Shown: positions 19,633 through 29,450, counted from the stretch's first letter. The stretch: 64,000 bases of DNA from Saprospiraceae bacterium (GCA_016717265.1 JADKFX010000001.1:3732501-3796500), one strand, 5' to 3'. Made by a program: numbers and translations. Notes: generated from the sequence alone by a model not told the origin.

Positions 19633-20121
19633 TTAATCTTCGTCACCACCCTTCTCCATTTGTGTTGGATTACCATTTGTTGAAGAATTGATTTCAGTAT
19701 GTCTAATTTGGCCACCTAAATAGCCTGTTCTGGCCACCAATCCGAAGCTAATTATAGAAACCAATAAGATTATAAATGCGATTTTTCTTGTCAATAGAGA
19801 TTCCTTCAAAGTCAGATATAACCCTAAAATAGAAGAAAGTCCAAGCACAATTAATGAAATTAACGCAAACAATGCAAAATCTTCATGTTGCCCTATGGTT
19901 GTTTCGACAACACCTTGTAAATTTTCAACAGTTTCTTCTGCAGCTTCTCCAGTTAAATAGGCAATTCCAGCGCCAATGGAGGAAATAATAAAAAGATTAT
20001 AAGCAGCAATTTTTGTTTGATTACTTTTTGTCCAGACTCCATGCGCCAGTACAAACCCACCTAAAATAGAACCAAAAATCGGAAGGTGAGTAATTATCAG
20101 GTGAATATGCGTTTGGTCCAT
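19633..20121 (-). CDS. Four-TM membrane protein, DUF2231-like
   Basis: The ATG at 20121 (MDQTHIHLIITHLPIFGS) is preferred over one six codons upstream, because related proteins start just before the HxHLxxxHLP motif. The 162 residues contain four TM helices; the His residues of helix 1 and a late RTGYLGGQIRHTEI are characteristic and could bind a metal or haem. The acidic loop GEAAEETVENLQG lies between helices 2 and 3. Family function is unknown. Confidence 0.7.
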   Translation of the reverse strand: MDQTHIHLIITHLPIFGSILGGFVLAHGVWTKSNQTKIAAYNLFIISSIGAGIAYLTGEAAEETVENLQGVVETTIGQHEDFALFALISLIVLGLSSILGLYLTLKESLLTRKIAFIILLVSIISFGLVARTGYLGGQIRHTEINSSTNGNPTQMEKGGDED

Positions 20122-20212
20122 ATACTTCAATTTTAACAAATATCACCAGAAACCGAAGCAATAGCATGATATATATCAGTTTGAAATATGATTCATAGCA
20201 AATTGAAATGTA

Positions 20213-20356
20213 TTAAAGTCTTCTGACGAATTGAATTCTGCCAATATATTTAACCTCAATATACTCTTTGAAACCATCTTGAATATACAAGTTCACATTA
20301 TTCTTTATGTAAGTACTAAATTGTGCAAATAGTTTTCCTTGGATGATCCAGAACGA
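20213..20356 (-). pseudogene. Probable C-terminal remnant of an unidentified gene
   Basis: A 47-codon minus-strand frame without a start reads SFWIIQGKLFAQFSTYIKNN, then VNLYIQDGFKEYIEVKY and IGRIQFVRRL before TAA. This alternating hydrophobic pattern looks like real beta-rich protein. It lies directly upstream of the DUF2231-like gene on the same strand. The front of the gene is missing. Family not recognised. Confidence 0.4.
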
Positions 20357-20388
20357 TCATGATAAAAAACATGCATATAAACAATCAT

Positions 20389-20844
20389 TCAACTATGCTT
20401 TTTCCAATATTTTTTACCATAACTACAAAATAATTCTTCACCTGCCTTTATGTTTTTAATAGCCACAATACAAACTTTATCATTATCATCTAAGGTTATA
20501 ACCGCATTATTTTTAAAATTCGATTTTGATAATCCATTGGCATCATTTGCATATTTAGCAAAACACTTTGCGTTCATCGAATCCATGATACTTCCATTTA
20601 GCAAATTAATAAAGTATCTATCATTTCCGTCCTTTGCTCGTCTCCTTGCTTCAGCATCGGTTAATATTTTTCCCTTAAAAATTGCAATAATTTCATCTTT
20701 ATAAATATCAATAGCAGTAAATAATCCAATCCCTGCATCCGGAATTTGAGAATGATTTGTGTACAAATATTCGGACTCCCGTGCATCAATTTTATTCTCG
20801 TTATTTGAAGTTTTCAATAGAACTTGTTTTAATAAAGGCGTCAA
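20389..20844 (-). CDS. SET-domain protein
   Basis: The only in-frame start is TTG at 20844, giving 151 residues. The SET fold is readable from SQIPDAGIGLFTAIDIYKDE (N-terminal GxGLFA-like strand) through FAKYANDANG (the position of the NHS motif) to IKAGEELFCSYGKKYW (the ELxxxYG motif holding the catalytic Tyr). SET proteins transfer methyl groups from SAM to lysines, mostly on eukaryotic histones; short stand-alone versions occur in bacteria with mostly unknown targets. The NHS motif is altered (ANDANG), so activity is uncertain. The frame is open further upstream only to a TAG at 20863, where a degraded gene ends. Confidence 0.75.
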   Translation of the reverse strand: MTPLLKQVLLKTSNNENKIDARESEYLYTNHSQIPDAGIGLFTAIDIYKDEIIAIFKGKILTDAEARRRAKDGNDRYFINLLNGSIMDSMNAKCFAKYANDANGLSKSNFKNNAVITLDDNDKVCIVAIKNIKAGEELFCSYGKKYWKKHS

Positions 20845-20862
20845 ATTTTCCCATTTCCATGT

Positions 20863-21014
20863 CTAATATTTAACAACTTGAATGGATGGCCTCACATTCC
20901 ATTGACTAGCATTTTCTTTAATCTTTAATCCCATTTCAATACACTATTGAAAGACCGTTTGTCCAATTCTAAAAAATGCAGGCACTAAAACAAAATTGAC
21001 AATAATAATTCAAT
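20863..21014 (-). pseudogene. Gene remnant with an internal TAG
   Basis: The same frame reads VLVPAFFRIGQTVFQ, a TAG, then CIEMGLKIKENASQWNVRPS and IQVVKY before a second TAG. Both parts look like protein and lie between the epimerase gene and the SET gene. An aromatic codon mutated to TAG would explain it. The parent gene was not recognised. Confidence 0.35.
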
Positions 21015-21034
21015 TGAATAATACTGTCAATAAG

Positions 21035-21979
21035 TCATTTCCGATACCAATCGACAAATTGTTTGATCCCTTGTTCAAAGCTTACTTGTGGCTTATAACC
21101 AAAATAGTCAGCCGCCTTCTGAATGGATGCATGCGTTTGATCCACATCACCTGCCTGCTTTTCAATATATTTTATAGGTATCTTTTTATCCAAAGCCACT
21201 TCTAATCCTCGCACCATGTCGACTAAACTAATTGGATTCCCATTTCCTAAATTAAAAATTTCAAACTCTAAACCGGGTTGCATAGTAATCGCTTCGATTC
21301 CTGAAACTATATCTGATACAAATGTATAATCACGCATCGTGTCTCCAATCCCATACAATTCTATTTGCTCATTTCGCATAGCCAATTCAATAAACTTATG
21401 AATAGCAAGATCGGGTCGTTGTCGAGGACCATACACTGTAAATAATCGCATACAAGCAATTTTAATTGCATGTAAATGGTGATAACTATAACATATTAAT
21501 TCACCACTTCGTTTGGAGGCTGCGTATGGAGATATTGGAAAACTGACATCATCTGTTTCTTCAAATGGAGTTTTTCTCTGATTGCCATAAACTGAAGAAG
21601 AGGATGCAAAAATAAATCGCATTACCTGAAACGTCTTGCATAATTCTAACAAATTCGTTAATCCCAAAACATTCACTTCCATATAATCGTGAACCTGCAA
21701 TATGGAAGGTCTGACACCAGCTTTTGCGGCTAAATGAATAATTGCCTGTATTTGATTATTTGAAAAAACTTCATAGAGCGCTTCCACATTGCGAATGTCT
21801 ATCCTATATAATTTAAAATTACTTTGTGTATTTAAATATTGAATATTCTGCTCTTTAATTTCCAGACTATAAAAAGTATCAAAATTATCAATACCAATGA
21901 CTTCATGTCCTTGTTTCAATAGACGTTCACATACATGTGATCCTATAAATCCAGCTGCACCAGTAACCAAAATTTTCAT
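21035..21979 (-). CDS. NAD-dependent nucleotide-sugar epimerase (UDP-glucose/glucuronate 4-epimerase-like)
   Basis: The product has 314 residues, an extended short-chain dehydrogenase. The NAD motif GAAGFIGSH is at the start, then the catalytic Ser in SSSVYGNQ and the YxxxK pair in YAASKRSGE. The stretch LFTVYGPRQRPDLAIHKF and the early FDTFYSLEIKEQN are like UDP-glucuronate 4-epimerases. It makes an activated sugar for surface glycans. It is the last gene of an envelope-glycosylation operon, 6 bases after the LPG-synthase-like gene. Confidence 0.85.
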   Translation of the reverse strand: MKILVTGAAGFIGSHVCERLLKQGHEVIGIDNFDTFYSLEIKEQNIQYLNTQSNFKLYRIDIRNVEALYEVFSNNQIQAIIHLAAKAGVRPSILQVHDYMEVNVLGLTNLLELCKTFQVMRFIFASSSSVYGNQRKTPFEETDDVSFPISPYAASKRSGELICYSYHHLHAIKIACMRLFTVYGPRQRPDLAIHKFIELAMRNEQIELYGIGDTMRDYTFVSDIVSGIEAITMQPGLEFEIFNLGNGNPISLVDMVRGLEVALDKKIPIKYIEKQAGDVDQTHASIQKAADYFGYKPQVSFEQGIKQFVDWYRK

Positions 21980-21985
21980 TGCGCA

Positions 21986-22861
21986 CTAATTTTCTAATAC
22001 TCCTCTCTTAAAACTAAAAATCATTCCAAACAAAGATACAGCAGTAGATATCAGATAAAATAAAAATCCTATGGCTACCGCTTTTTCAGATTGAAGTTCT
22101 AAATAACTTGCACCGTATAAAAATGTAAGTTCTCTTGCTCCGGCACCACCAATAGTAAATGGAACCATGGCAATCAGGGATGAAATTAAAAATAAAATTA
22201 GATATCCAGCCCATTGTGATTGTTGTCCTAAGGCAAATACCAGTGCTAATGCAGCTAAGGTTTGAGCCCCTTGCACGCCTAAAGACTGTAAACTCGTTTT
22301 CAATAATATAGATGATAAATTCTCACCAAACCATTTAAAAATTAACCATAAACCCACAAAACTCAAAATCAAACCTGGAAAACAAATATAGGAATAGCCT
22401 TGTAATTGGGGTATCCAAAGAAACATCAAAAGACAGATTTGAAGTAAAGCGAACACACCGGTAATCCGGTCTATCAGCAAGATTGAAAACAATCTCTTAA
22501 AAGGTTTATTGAAAGTATCCATCAATACTTTTATTTTATATCCATCTCCACTCACACCGCCAGGCAATAATAAATTATAATACATTCCTAACCAGTAAAA
22601 ACGAAGATTCTGCTTCACTGTAAGCATTATTCCCTGGGTTTGAAGAAATCCACTAAATCGAATCGCAGAAATTAATTTTGATATTATAAACCAGCATATT
22701 GCTAATAAAATAAATCCTGGATTTGCCGTACGAATTAATTCAAATAATAATCGCTCATCAATTTTTCGTAAAATAAGTAAAACAATGGCAATCGAAACGG
22801 CTATTTTAAGACAAATTTTAAACCATCCCGGAATTCGTATTTTTGGAATTCTGACACTCAT
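21986..22861 (-). CDS. Lysylphosphatidylglycerol synthase TM-region/UPF0104 family membrane protein
   Basis: The product has 291 residues with about eight TM helices. Typical segments of the family are YWLGMYYNLLLPGGVSGDGY (the LPGG..GD motif) and MVPFTIGGAGARELTFLYG. In this context the family is often found with glycosyltransferases and may act as a flippase or membrane partner; it lacks the aminoacyl-transfer domain of MprF. It overlaps the GT2 gene by 4 bases (ATGA), so the two are translationally coupled. Confidence 0.82.
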   Translation of the reverse strand: MSVRIPKIRIPGWFKICLKIAVSIAIVLLILRKIDERLLFELIRTANPGFILLAICWFIISKLISAIRFSGFLQTQGIMLTVKQNLRFYWLGMYYNLLLPGGVSGDGYKIKVLMDTFNKPFKRLFSILLIDRITGVFALLQICLLMFLWIPQLQGYSYICFPGLILSFVGLWLIFKWFGENLSSILLKTSLQSLGVQGAQTLAALALVFALGQQSQWAGYLILFLISSLIAMVPFTIGGAGARELTFLYGASYLELQSEKAVAIGFLFYLISTAVSLFGMIFSFKRGVLEN

Positions 22862-23808
22862 GTGTTGCGCAATCCATTTTGATAAATATGACGTACCCGA
22901 TACGTTTTTTTACCCTGGGATTCATAATACGTTCGCACTTGCATTTCTGATAAAATACCAAGTACGATTAATTGCAAACCAGCCATTATTAATATGGTAC
23001 CCAAAATTAATATAGGTCGACCCCAAATATCATGTCCTAATAATTTTTCACCTAATAAATAAAACATAATAGCAGAACCAAGTCCTGTCAATAATACCCC
23101 CCATCCACCAAATAGATGCATAGGCTTATGCCTGAACCGCTTCAAATATAAAATTAATAATAGATCACTAAAAACACGCATGGTTCGATTAATTCCATAT
23201 TTCGAAGAGCCAAAAGTACGTGCATGATGTTTCACGGGCGTTTCATCCATTCGGGCTCCTTCAAGATCTGCTAAAACCGGAATGAAGCGATGCAATTCAC
23301 CATATATTCCAAGACTTTTTGCAAGATCTGCTTTTAATATTTTTAAGGTACATCCATAATCATGAAGATGCACATCCGATGCATTTCGGATCATCCAATT
23401 TGCAATTTTACTAGGTATTTTTCGCAGCATAAAACCATCTTGCCTTTTTTGCCGAATACCAGCTAACATATCCAGGTTGCGTTCCTCTGCAATTTTCAAC
23501 ATTCTGGGAATATCCTCAGGATCATTTTGCAAATCACCATCCATGGTCGCTATCCAATTTCCAGTTGCATATTCTATACCTGCTGCCAAGGCAGCACTTT
23601 GACCATAATTTCTTCGAAACTCAATAATCTTTAATCGACTATTTTGTATTTGCTTTAATTTTTGCAATGTTGAATCCGTAGATCCATCATCCACAAATAA
23701 TATTTCATAATCAATGTCCTGAATTGCCCGATTAATATTCTCAATTAATGGAAGAATGTTCTGTTCTTCATTATATACACAAACAACAATAGATAATTTC
23801 AGCTGCAT
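22858..23808 (-). CDS. Membrane-anchored GT2 glycosyltransferase, ArnC/dolichyl-phosphate-mannose-synthase-like
   Basis: The product has 316 residues. The GT-A domain shows VVCVYNEEQNILPLI, FVDDGSTDSTL and MDGDLQNDPEDI (the DXD-bearing motif), and KHHARTFGSSKYG. Two TM helices follow at about residues 235-290. Such enzymes load a sugar onto undecaprenyl phosphate at the inner membrane. The next gene downstream is LPG-synthase-like and the upstream one is an ArnT-like transferase that would use the lipid-linked sugar. Confidence 0.87.
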   Translation of the reverse strand: MQLKLSIVVCVYNEEQNILPLIENINRAIQDIDYEILFVDDGSTDSTLQKLKQIQNSRLKIIEFRRNYGQSAALAAGIEYATGNWIATMDGDLQNDPEDIPRMLKIAEERNLDMLAGIRQKRQDGFMLRKIPSKIANWMIRNASDVHLHDYGCTLKILKADLAKSLGIYGELHRFIPVLADLEGARMDETPVKHHARTFGSSKYGINRTMRVFSDLLLILYLKRFRHKPMHLFGGWGVLLTGLGSAIMFYLLGEKLLGHDIWGRPILILGTILIMAGLQLIVLGILSEMQVRTYYESQGKKTYRVRHIYQNGLRNT

Positions 23809-23811
23809 TCT

Positions 23812-25426
23812 TTAATCATTTTTCATAAGTTGAATGATCTCTCCTTTTTCAAGAAGAAGTGTATCAACAATTCTTCCTTTAAAATCAGGATACAAATTTA
23901 AATCTACTAAATAAATTCCATTTTTTATTTCGGGATCTTTTGTTTTTCTAATAATTTCACTACCAAAATAGGTTGTATAAAATCTTGCCACCTGATGAAT
24001 TTGGGTAGTGTCATAAATATACCACGTATTTCCTATATATTTAGTACGCATCGCCAAACAGGATTCCCGACATTTATTTTCTGAACAAGTTTGTGCTCTA
24101 ATTGGCAATACGACCGCACTAAATGTTAATCGCAAAATTAAGATCCCAATTGCAAACCACAAAACCATCCTTCGCTCGTCACCCAGGAGTCCAAGAATTG
24201 CAAAAATAATAAGTATAGTGCTCGCTAACCAAATCCATAGAACCCCATCAACATATTGTATTCTAGAATCCAAAGGAAAAAATAAAATAAAATTTGCAGC
24301 AATTAAAAGAAATATTAAAAATAAAATATGAATTCGATTCCAATACCATGAATTTAATAATTTAGTTTGCTGCAAAATGTAAAACATAGTAATATTAAAC
24401 ATTGGTACAAACATTAAAAGATATCTTGGATAAACTTCGACTGACAACCAATATACCCGGTAAATTAGCGACCATCATCCAAAAATTAAATCGTATAAAT
24501 GCTTGACTATTTACCCAAATTAAAAACTTTGGATGAAAAATAAACACAAGTAAAACCGACCATGGAAGAAAATGATACACTTGTTCAAATGGAAATGTAA
24601 ACAAATGAATAAACGTTTTATACAATCCATGATGTGTAGCAGTGCGCTGCATTGATTGTTCTATTAAAACCTGAATCACCGTGTGGAGTGAAACATAATA
24701 GGCATAGCTAAAATAATACACTAAAATTGGAATGACCCCGATGAGTATACCTATTAAATGCTCCTTTGAGAAAAGTTTTAGTTTTAATTCACCGAATAAA
24801 TACAAAGCCGTAACTATAGATATAGCCTGAAAAACAATTGCGGGTATTCCTTTTAACAAAAATGCTATCGAACAAAGTAAATATGAAAGAATAAATAAAG
24901 GCAGCCACTTTTCCTTCTGGCGATAATGGTAAATCACCATAAAATTCAAATACACTATGAAGGAAAAGCAAATATCAATCAAACCTAACATGCTATCCCA
25001 AACTAAAATCCTTCCACATGTAAGCATCATGAATGTCATTGATATGGCTGTCAATTGATCGAAATGCTTTCTAATAAAATAAAATATCGTCCAGGCATAT
25101 AAACTTAAAAAGAAAATCGTCACCATTCTGGTAGGCCATTCTCCATAAAATCCAAATAATTCAGACATCAGGATAATAAACCAATTAAATAATGGAGGCT
25201 TATTAAAATAAGCTTCTCCATTTAAAGTAGGGACCAAATAATTTTCAGATAGGTTCATTTCGTAGGCAACTAAGCTACGGATTGCCTCATCCCCTATAAA
25301 TGCAACAGCACCAAGATGTATTAAAAAAGCTGGCAAACTAATTAGCAGTGCAACCCATATAAGTTGTGCATCCGTTAAATGGGATAATTTGGAGGCTGTG
25401 GAAAACAATCGATTCTTAGTGAACAT
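23812..25426 (-). pseudogene. ArnT-like GT83 glycosyltransferase split by a one-base frameshift
   Basis: The front part (from the ATG at 25426, MFTKNRLF) has the periplasmic-facing catalytic loop GDEAIRSLVAYEMNLS and LNGEAYFNKPPLFNW, diagnostic of ArnT/PMT-type transferases. Its frame becomes unrelated after NLPG. The back part, in another frame, resumes as YWLSVEVYPRYLLMFVPMF, the conserved family segment. Removing one base from the CCC run at 24456-24458 (plus strand) joins NLP-VYWLSV and gives exactly 538 codons, a plausible family length. The join may be a real mutation or an assembly/sequencing error. The intact protein would transfer a lipid-linked sugar to lipid A or a similar acceptor. 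Confidence 0.8.
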
Positions 25427-25682
25427 AAAATGCAAAGATGAGCATTGAATCGGAATAATAAAATTTACAAACCTGAAGAAGCAAATTACTGTTGCCACTT
25501 CGAATGTAAAAATCAAGAAGATCAAATAGCTATGTTCATTTTAAATGCATAAAAAAGCCAGCATACAAACACAAATGGACTTCATTTCTAAGCTTTTTTA
25601 ATACTGAAACAACGAAAATTTGGAGCGTTTAAGATTTCATAGTTTAGCAAAATAAACTAAAATTTAACTTATCATACAACCA

Positions 25683-27065
25683 TTATTTAGAAAATACCTT
25701 CTCATATAATTCATTCACCGTAGCTAATGGAACAATTTTAATTTTATACTTTTCAGGATCCCATCCTTTTAAATTATACTTAGACAAACAAATTGCTTTA
25801 AAGCCCAGTCTTGCAGCTTCTTGTACACGTTGTTCGATTTTAGAAACGGCGCGTATTTCACCAGATAGCCCAACTTCTCCTGCAAAACAAATTTGCCGGT
25901 GCAAGGCATTATCTTCGAGAGATGAAATCATGGCTGCAATGACTGCCAGATCCAAAGCAGGATCACTGATTTTAATACCTCCTGCAAGATTGAGAAAGAC
26001 ATCTTGTTGGCCAAAATAAAAACCACATCGCTTTTCTAAAACTGCCAACAGTAATGACATTCTTCTGGCATCAAAACCATTTGCAACACGCTGCGGAGTT
26101 GAATAGACAGCAGCTCCAACCAAAGCTTGTGTCTCAATCAATAATGGACGCTGACCTTCCATCGTTGCACTGATTGCCGAGCCACTTAATTTTTCTTCAT
26201 GTTGCGACAATAAAAGTTCCGATGGATTTGTAATGGGACGTAAACCATTAGATTGCATTTCATAAAGACTCATTTCATCTGTTGAACCAAATCTGTTTTT
26301 TAAAGTGCGCAACATACGGTATGCATATAAGCGATCTCCTTCAAATTGGAGGACCGTATCGACCATATGCTCTAATAATTTAGGACCCGCAATGTCGCCT
26401 TCCTTATTAATATGCCCGATAATAAATACCGGAGTTTCATTTTCCTTTGCATATCTTATCAATTGGTGACTACATTCCCGAATTTGTGAAATAGTACCTG
26501 GCGCAGATTCTAATTCATCAGAAATTAAAGTCTGAACAGAATCAACAATTAGTAAGCCGGGTTTTAAACGACCAGCTTCCGCTAAAATTAAAAGGATATT
26601 CGTTTCAGCATATAAAAAACAAGAAGTTTGAGATCTTTGAATACGCTCTGCTCTTAATTTAATTTGTTGTTCACTTTCTTCCCCAGATACATACAATACC
26701 TTGTCAACATTGACAGAAAGTGCCATTTGAAGTAACAATGTTGATTTACCAATACCAGGTTGGCCTGCTAATAAAGTAACTGAACCTTTTACCAAGCCAC
26801 CTCCTAAAGCACGATCTAATTCAGGATCCCCGGTGGTAATTCGCTCCATATCTTCAATATGAATATCTTCAAGACTTAAAGACATAGATTTACTGGATCC
26901 TTGTGCAAGTTCTTTCCAGGCATTTTTTGAGGATGACTTCGTTTCTTTGGTTGTAACTTCTTCTATATATGTATTCCATTCATCACAGGATGGACATTTT
27001 CCCACCCATTTTGGTGATGTTACCCCGCAGTTGGAACATACATAAATGGTTTTAAACTTACTCAT
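25683..27065 (-). CDS. radA: DNA repair protein RadA (Sms)
   Basis: The product has 460 residues, the usual size. An N-terminal C4 zinc finger (CSNCGVTSPKWVGKCPSC), Walker A AGQPGIGKST, Walker B LLIVDS, the RadA-specific KNRFG motif (LKNRFGSTDE), and a C-terminal Lon-like domain (EVGLSGEIRAVSKIEQR) are all present in order. RadA drives branch migration and D-loop extension during homologous recombination. It is a single gene here. Confidence 0.97.
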   Translation of the reverse strand: MSKFKTIYVCSNCGVTSPKWVGKCPSCDEWNTYIEEVTTKETKSSSKNAWKELAQGSSKSMSLSLEDIHIEDMERITTGDPELDRALGGGLVKGSVTLLAGQPGIGKSTLLLQMALSVNVDKVLYVSGEESEQQIKLRAERIQRSQTSCFLYAETNILLILAEAGRLKPGLLIVDSVQTLISDELESAPGTISQIRECSHQLIRYAKENETPVFIIGHINKEGDIAGPKLLEHMVDTVLQFEGDRLYAYRMLRTLKNRFGSTDEMSLYEMQSNGLRPITNPSELLLSQHEEKLSGSAISATMEGQRPLLIETQALVGAAVYSTPQRVANGFDARRMSLLLAVLEKRCGFYFGQQDVFLNLAGGIKISDPALDLAVIAAMISSLEDNALHRQICFAGEVGLSGEIRAVSKIEQRVQEAARLGFKAICLSKYNLKGWDPEKYKIKIVPLATVNELYEKVFSK

Positions 27066-27486
27066 AGTGTATTTTTAATCGACTCAATATAGTTTAAACA
27101 CTCGAATCTGAAATATGGATTTATTGAAATCAAAGATAGCCCTTATCAAAATCTTTTAATTATAAAATAACGTAATATATAAAATGTTTATATATAATTA
27201 TTTAAGCACATTTAAACATAAAAACACAGAATCCACCTGAGATCTTTTTTTATTCTATAGTCTGTAAAATTAAGGACTTTAAAAGCGGTAATAGCAAATT
27301 AGAAGAATTGATAAATTATGGTTCTCAACGGAATCCGTTCTAAATTGAATCCAAACCATATTTTCATAAACATTTCAAATGCTAAAGCTGTGGATTCGCT
27401 TCGGAACCTGGTCATAAAAATTGAATTTCAAAATTCTCTTATAACTTTTCATTCCTTTCCCTGTTATTCTATCTAATTTTGCGCTT
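27066..27486. other. Intergenic region between divergent radA and scpB
   Basis: About 420 AT-rich bases. A 52-codon open frame at 27318-27476 (MVLNGIRSKLN) is present but unsupported. The only recognised element is the scpB promoter box at 27474-27481. Confidence 0.45.
27474..27481 (+). promoter_or_regulatory. -7 box five bases before the scpB start
   Basis: TAATTTTG matches TAnnTTTG. Only five bases (CGCTT) separate it from the ATG at 27487, so transcription would start at or beside the start codon, giving a leaderless or nearly leaderless mRNA. Confidence 0.5.
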
Positions 27487-28116
27487 ATGAGTGCCAATCC
27501 GTATATACCTGCTGTTGAAAGTTTATTGTTTGTATCACCACAACCTATTTCGCCTGCTGATATAAAATATTGTATTGAAAATAGTCTTTCTGTAAGTTTG
27601 GGTGTCGATGAAATCGAGGATGCTATTTTTCAGATTACAGAACGCTATGGCGATGATAGTTTTGGAATTGAGCTAAAAGAAATTGCTGGAGGATACCAAT
27701 TTTTATCAAAACCAGCTCATTTTCAAGTAGTTGCTGAACACATTAAGATAACGAATCGAAAAAAATTATCAAAAGCAGCAATGGAATCATTAGCAATTAT
27801 TGCATATAAACAGCCTATATCGAAATCAGAAATCGAACAAATTCGCGGTGTAAATTCAGACCATTCGATTCAAAAATTAATGGAAAAAGAATTAGTCGAA
27901 ATTGTTGGCAGATCAGAAGGTCCTGGAAAACCATTTTTATTAGGTACCTCCCAACGTTTTATGGAGTATTTTGGACTTAAAAATATGGCAGATCTACCAA
28001 AATTGAAAGATTTTGCAAGTATTGAAAATGAAATTGGTGAACCCGCTCCAATTGAAGAAACGGTTGCATTGGATGTTCCTACGAGTGAAACTATTCTAGA
28101 ATCCGAAAATGAATAG
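27487..28116 (+). CDS. scpB: SMC-Scp complex subunit ScpB
   Basis: The product has 209 residues. It shows the two winged-helix domains of ScpB: an early IPAVESLLFVSPQPISPADI and the conserved AAMESLAIIAYKQPISKSEI followed by IRGVNSDHSIQKLMEKELVE and GRSEGPGKPFLLGT. ScpB binds the kleisin ScpA and SMC to condense and separate chromosomes. A Glu-rich tail follows. It overlaps the DUF2480 gene by 8 bases. scpA is not in the window. Confidence 0.95.
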   Translation: MSANPYIPAVESLLFVSPQPISPADIKYCIENSLSVSLGVDEIEDAIFQITERYGDDSFGIELKEIAGGYQFLSKPAHFQVVAEHIKITNRKKLSKAAMESLAIIAYKQPISKSEIEQIRGVNSDHSIQKLMEKELVEIVGRSEGPGKPFLLGTSQRFMEYFGLKNMADLPKLKDFASIENEIGEPAPIEETVALDVPTSETILESENE

Positions 28117-28627
28117 CGAACCCATTTTAATAAATCGGGTAAACCAGAGTGGACTGGTTACCATTAAGCTGGAAGATTTCTTTCCTAACCATGAAATTAA
28201 AGAATTTGATTTAAAAGACTATCTATTTCAAGGATTAATACTCAAAGAAATGGATTTTCGAAAAGCACTAAAGGAGCATCATTGGGATCAATATCAGAAT
28301 TGTTATTTAACTGTTTTTTGTTCAACCGATGCAATAATTCCTACTTGGGCATATATGCTGGTTGCAAGTCACGCAGAATCCTTTGCTTTGGATGTGGCGT
28401 ATGGCAACAAAGATGAATATTTACGAAACTTTTATCGTCAAAAAATAAAATCCATAGATCCAAAAGAATACATGGATGCTAAAATAGTCATTAAAGGTTG
28501 CAGCGAAAAAGAAGTTCCAGCTTCGGCATATTTAGAAATTACCCGACTCTTAAAACCATATGCAAGCTCTATTATGTTTGGAGAACCTTGTTCTACGGTG
28601 CCTGTTTACAAGAAAGCAAAAGTCTAA
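28109..28627 (+). CDS. DUF2480 family protein
   Basis: The product has 172 residues and resembles the Bacteroidota-specific DUF2480 family: LEDFFPNHEIKEFDLKDYLF, CSTDAIIPTWAYMLVASHAE, and VVIKG-type strand text (KIVIKGCSEKEVPASAYLEI). Function is unknown. It overlaps scpB by 8 bases, so it is translationally coupled to it; in this phylum such linkage with a chromosome-segregation gene could hint at a related role, but that is inference. Confidence 0.85.
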   Translation: MNSEPILINRVNQSGLVTIKLEDFFPNHEIKEFDLKDYLFQGLILKEMDFRKALKEHHWDQYQNCYLTVFCSTDAIIPTWAYMLVASHAESFALDVAYGNKDEYLRNFYRQKIKSIDPKEYMDAKIVIKGCSEKEVPASAYLEITRLLKPYASSIMFGEPCSTVPVYKKAKV

Positions 28628-28649
28628 TGACTACTGCAGAAGTACAAAA

Positions 28650-29435
28650 TTAATTACCATCTAATATATTTCCTAAACCTCCAAGTATACTACCTTCTTC
28701 CTTTCTTCTCATGCCTCCATATTGCATAATACGGGCAGCGAGTCGACTTATTGGCAAAGATTGTATCCAGACTTTTCCAGGTCCTCTTAGAACAGCATAA
28801 AATAGTCCTTCTCCACCGAAAACCATATTCTTAATCCCTTTAATAAATTCGATATCAAAATCAACTCTATTGGTATATGCTACGACACATCCTGTGTCTA
28901 TCCGGAGTGTTTCACCAACACCTAAATTTAATTCTTTGACGAATCCCCCGGCATGAACAAAAGCCATTCCATCCCCTTCCAGTTTTTGCATAATGAAACC
29001 TTCGCCTCCAAAAATACCGGTTCCTAATTTACGTTGTAATTCAATACCTATAGATACGCCCATGGCTGCACAAAGAAATGAATCCTTTTGAGCAATTACT
29101 TTTCCATCTAATAAACTAAGATCAAGCGGGATAATTTTACCTGCATATGGAGAAGCAAAACTCACCCTTGCTTTTCCACCACCTTCATTAGTAAAGGTTG
29201 TCATAAATAAACTTTCACCCGTCAAAAGTCGCTTTCCTGCAGAAAACACTTTGCCCATAAAACCAGTTTCCTGTTGGGTTCCATCTCCAAAAATAGTTGC
29301 CATCCGAATACCGTCTTCCATCATTAGAAAGGAACCTGCCTCAGCAATCGCGGTTTCACCTGGATCTAGCTCAACTTCAACATATTGCATCTCTTCTCCG
29401 AATATCCGGTAGTCGATTTCATGATTACTTGCCAT
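28650..29435 (-). CDS. TIGR00266/AIM24 family protein
   Basis: The ATG at 29435 (MASNHEIDYRIFGEE) is chosen over a TTG at 29453, since a good promoter box ends at 29451. The 261 residues show the family's repeated beta-sandwich strands: MQYVEVELDPGETAIAEAGS near the start, then MEDGIRMATIFGDG, FGGEGFIMQKLEGDGMAFVH, and the C-terminal PGKVWIQSLP. Related to mitochondrial AIM24 and the tryptophan-RNA-binding attenuator-like fold; bacterial function is unknown. Confidence 0.85.
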   Translation of the reverse strand: MASNHEIDYRIFGEEMQYVEVELDPGETAIAEAGSFLMMEDGIRMATIFGDGTQQETGFMGKVFSAGKRLLTGESLFMTTFTNEGGGKARVSFASPYAGKIIPLDLSLLDGKVIAQKDSFLCAAMGVSIGIELQRKLGTGIFGGEGFIMQKLEGDGMAFVHAGGFVKELNLGVGETLRIDTGCVVAYTNRVDFDIEFIKGIKNMVFGGEGLFYAVLRGPGKVWIQSLPISRLAARIMQYGGMRRKEEGSILGGLGNILDGN

Positions 29436-29450
29436 CTTTATAATTTTATG

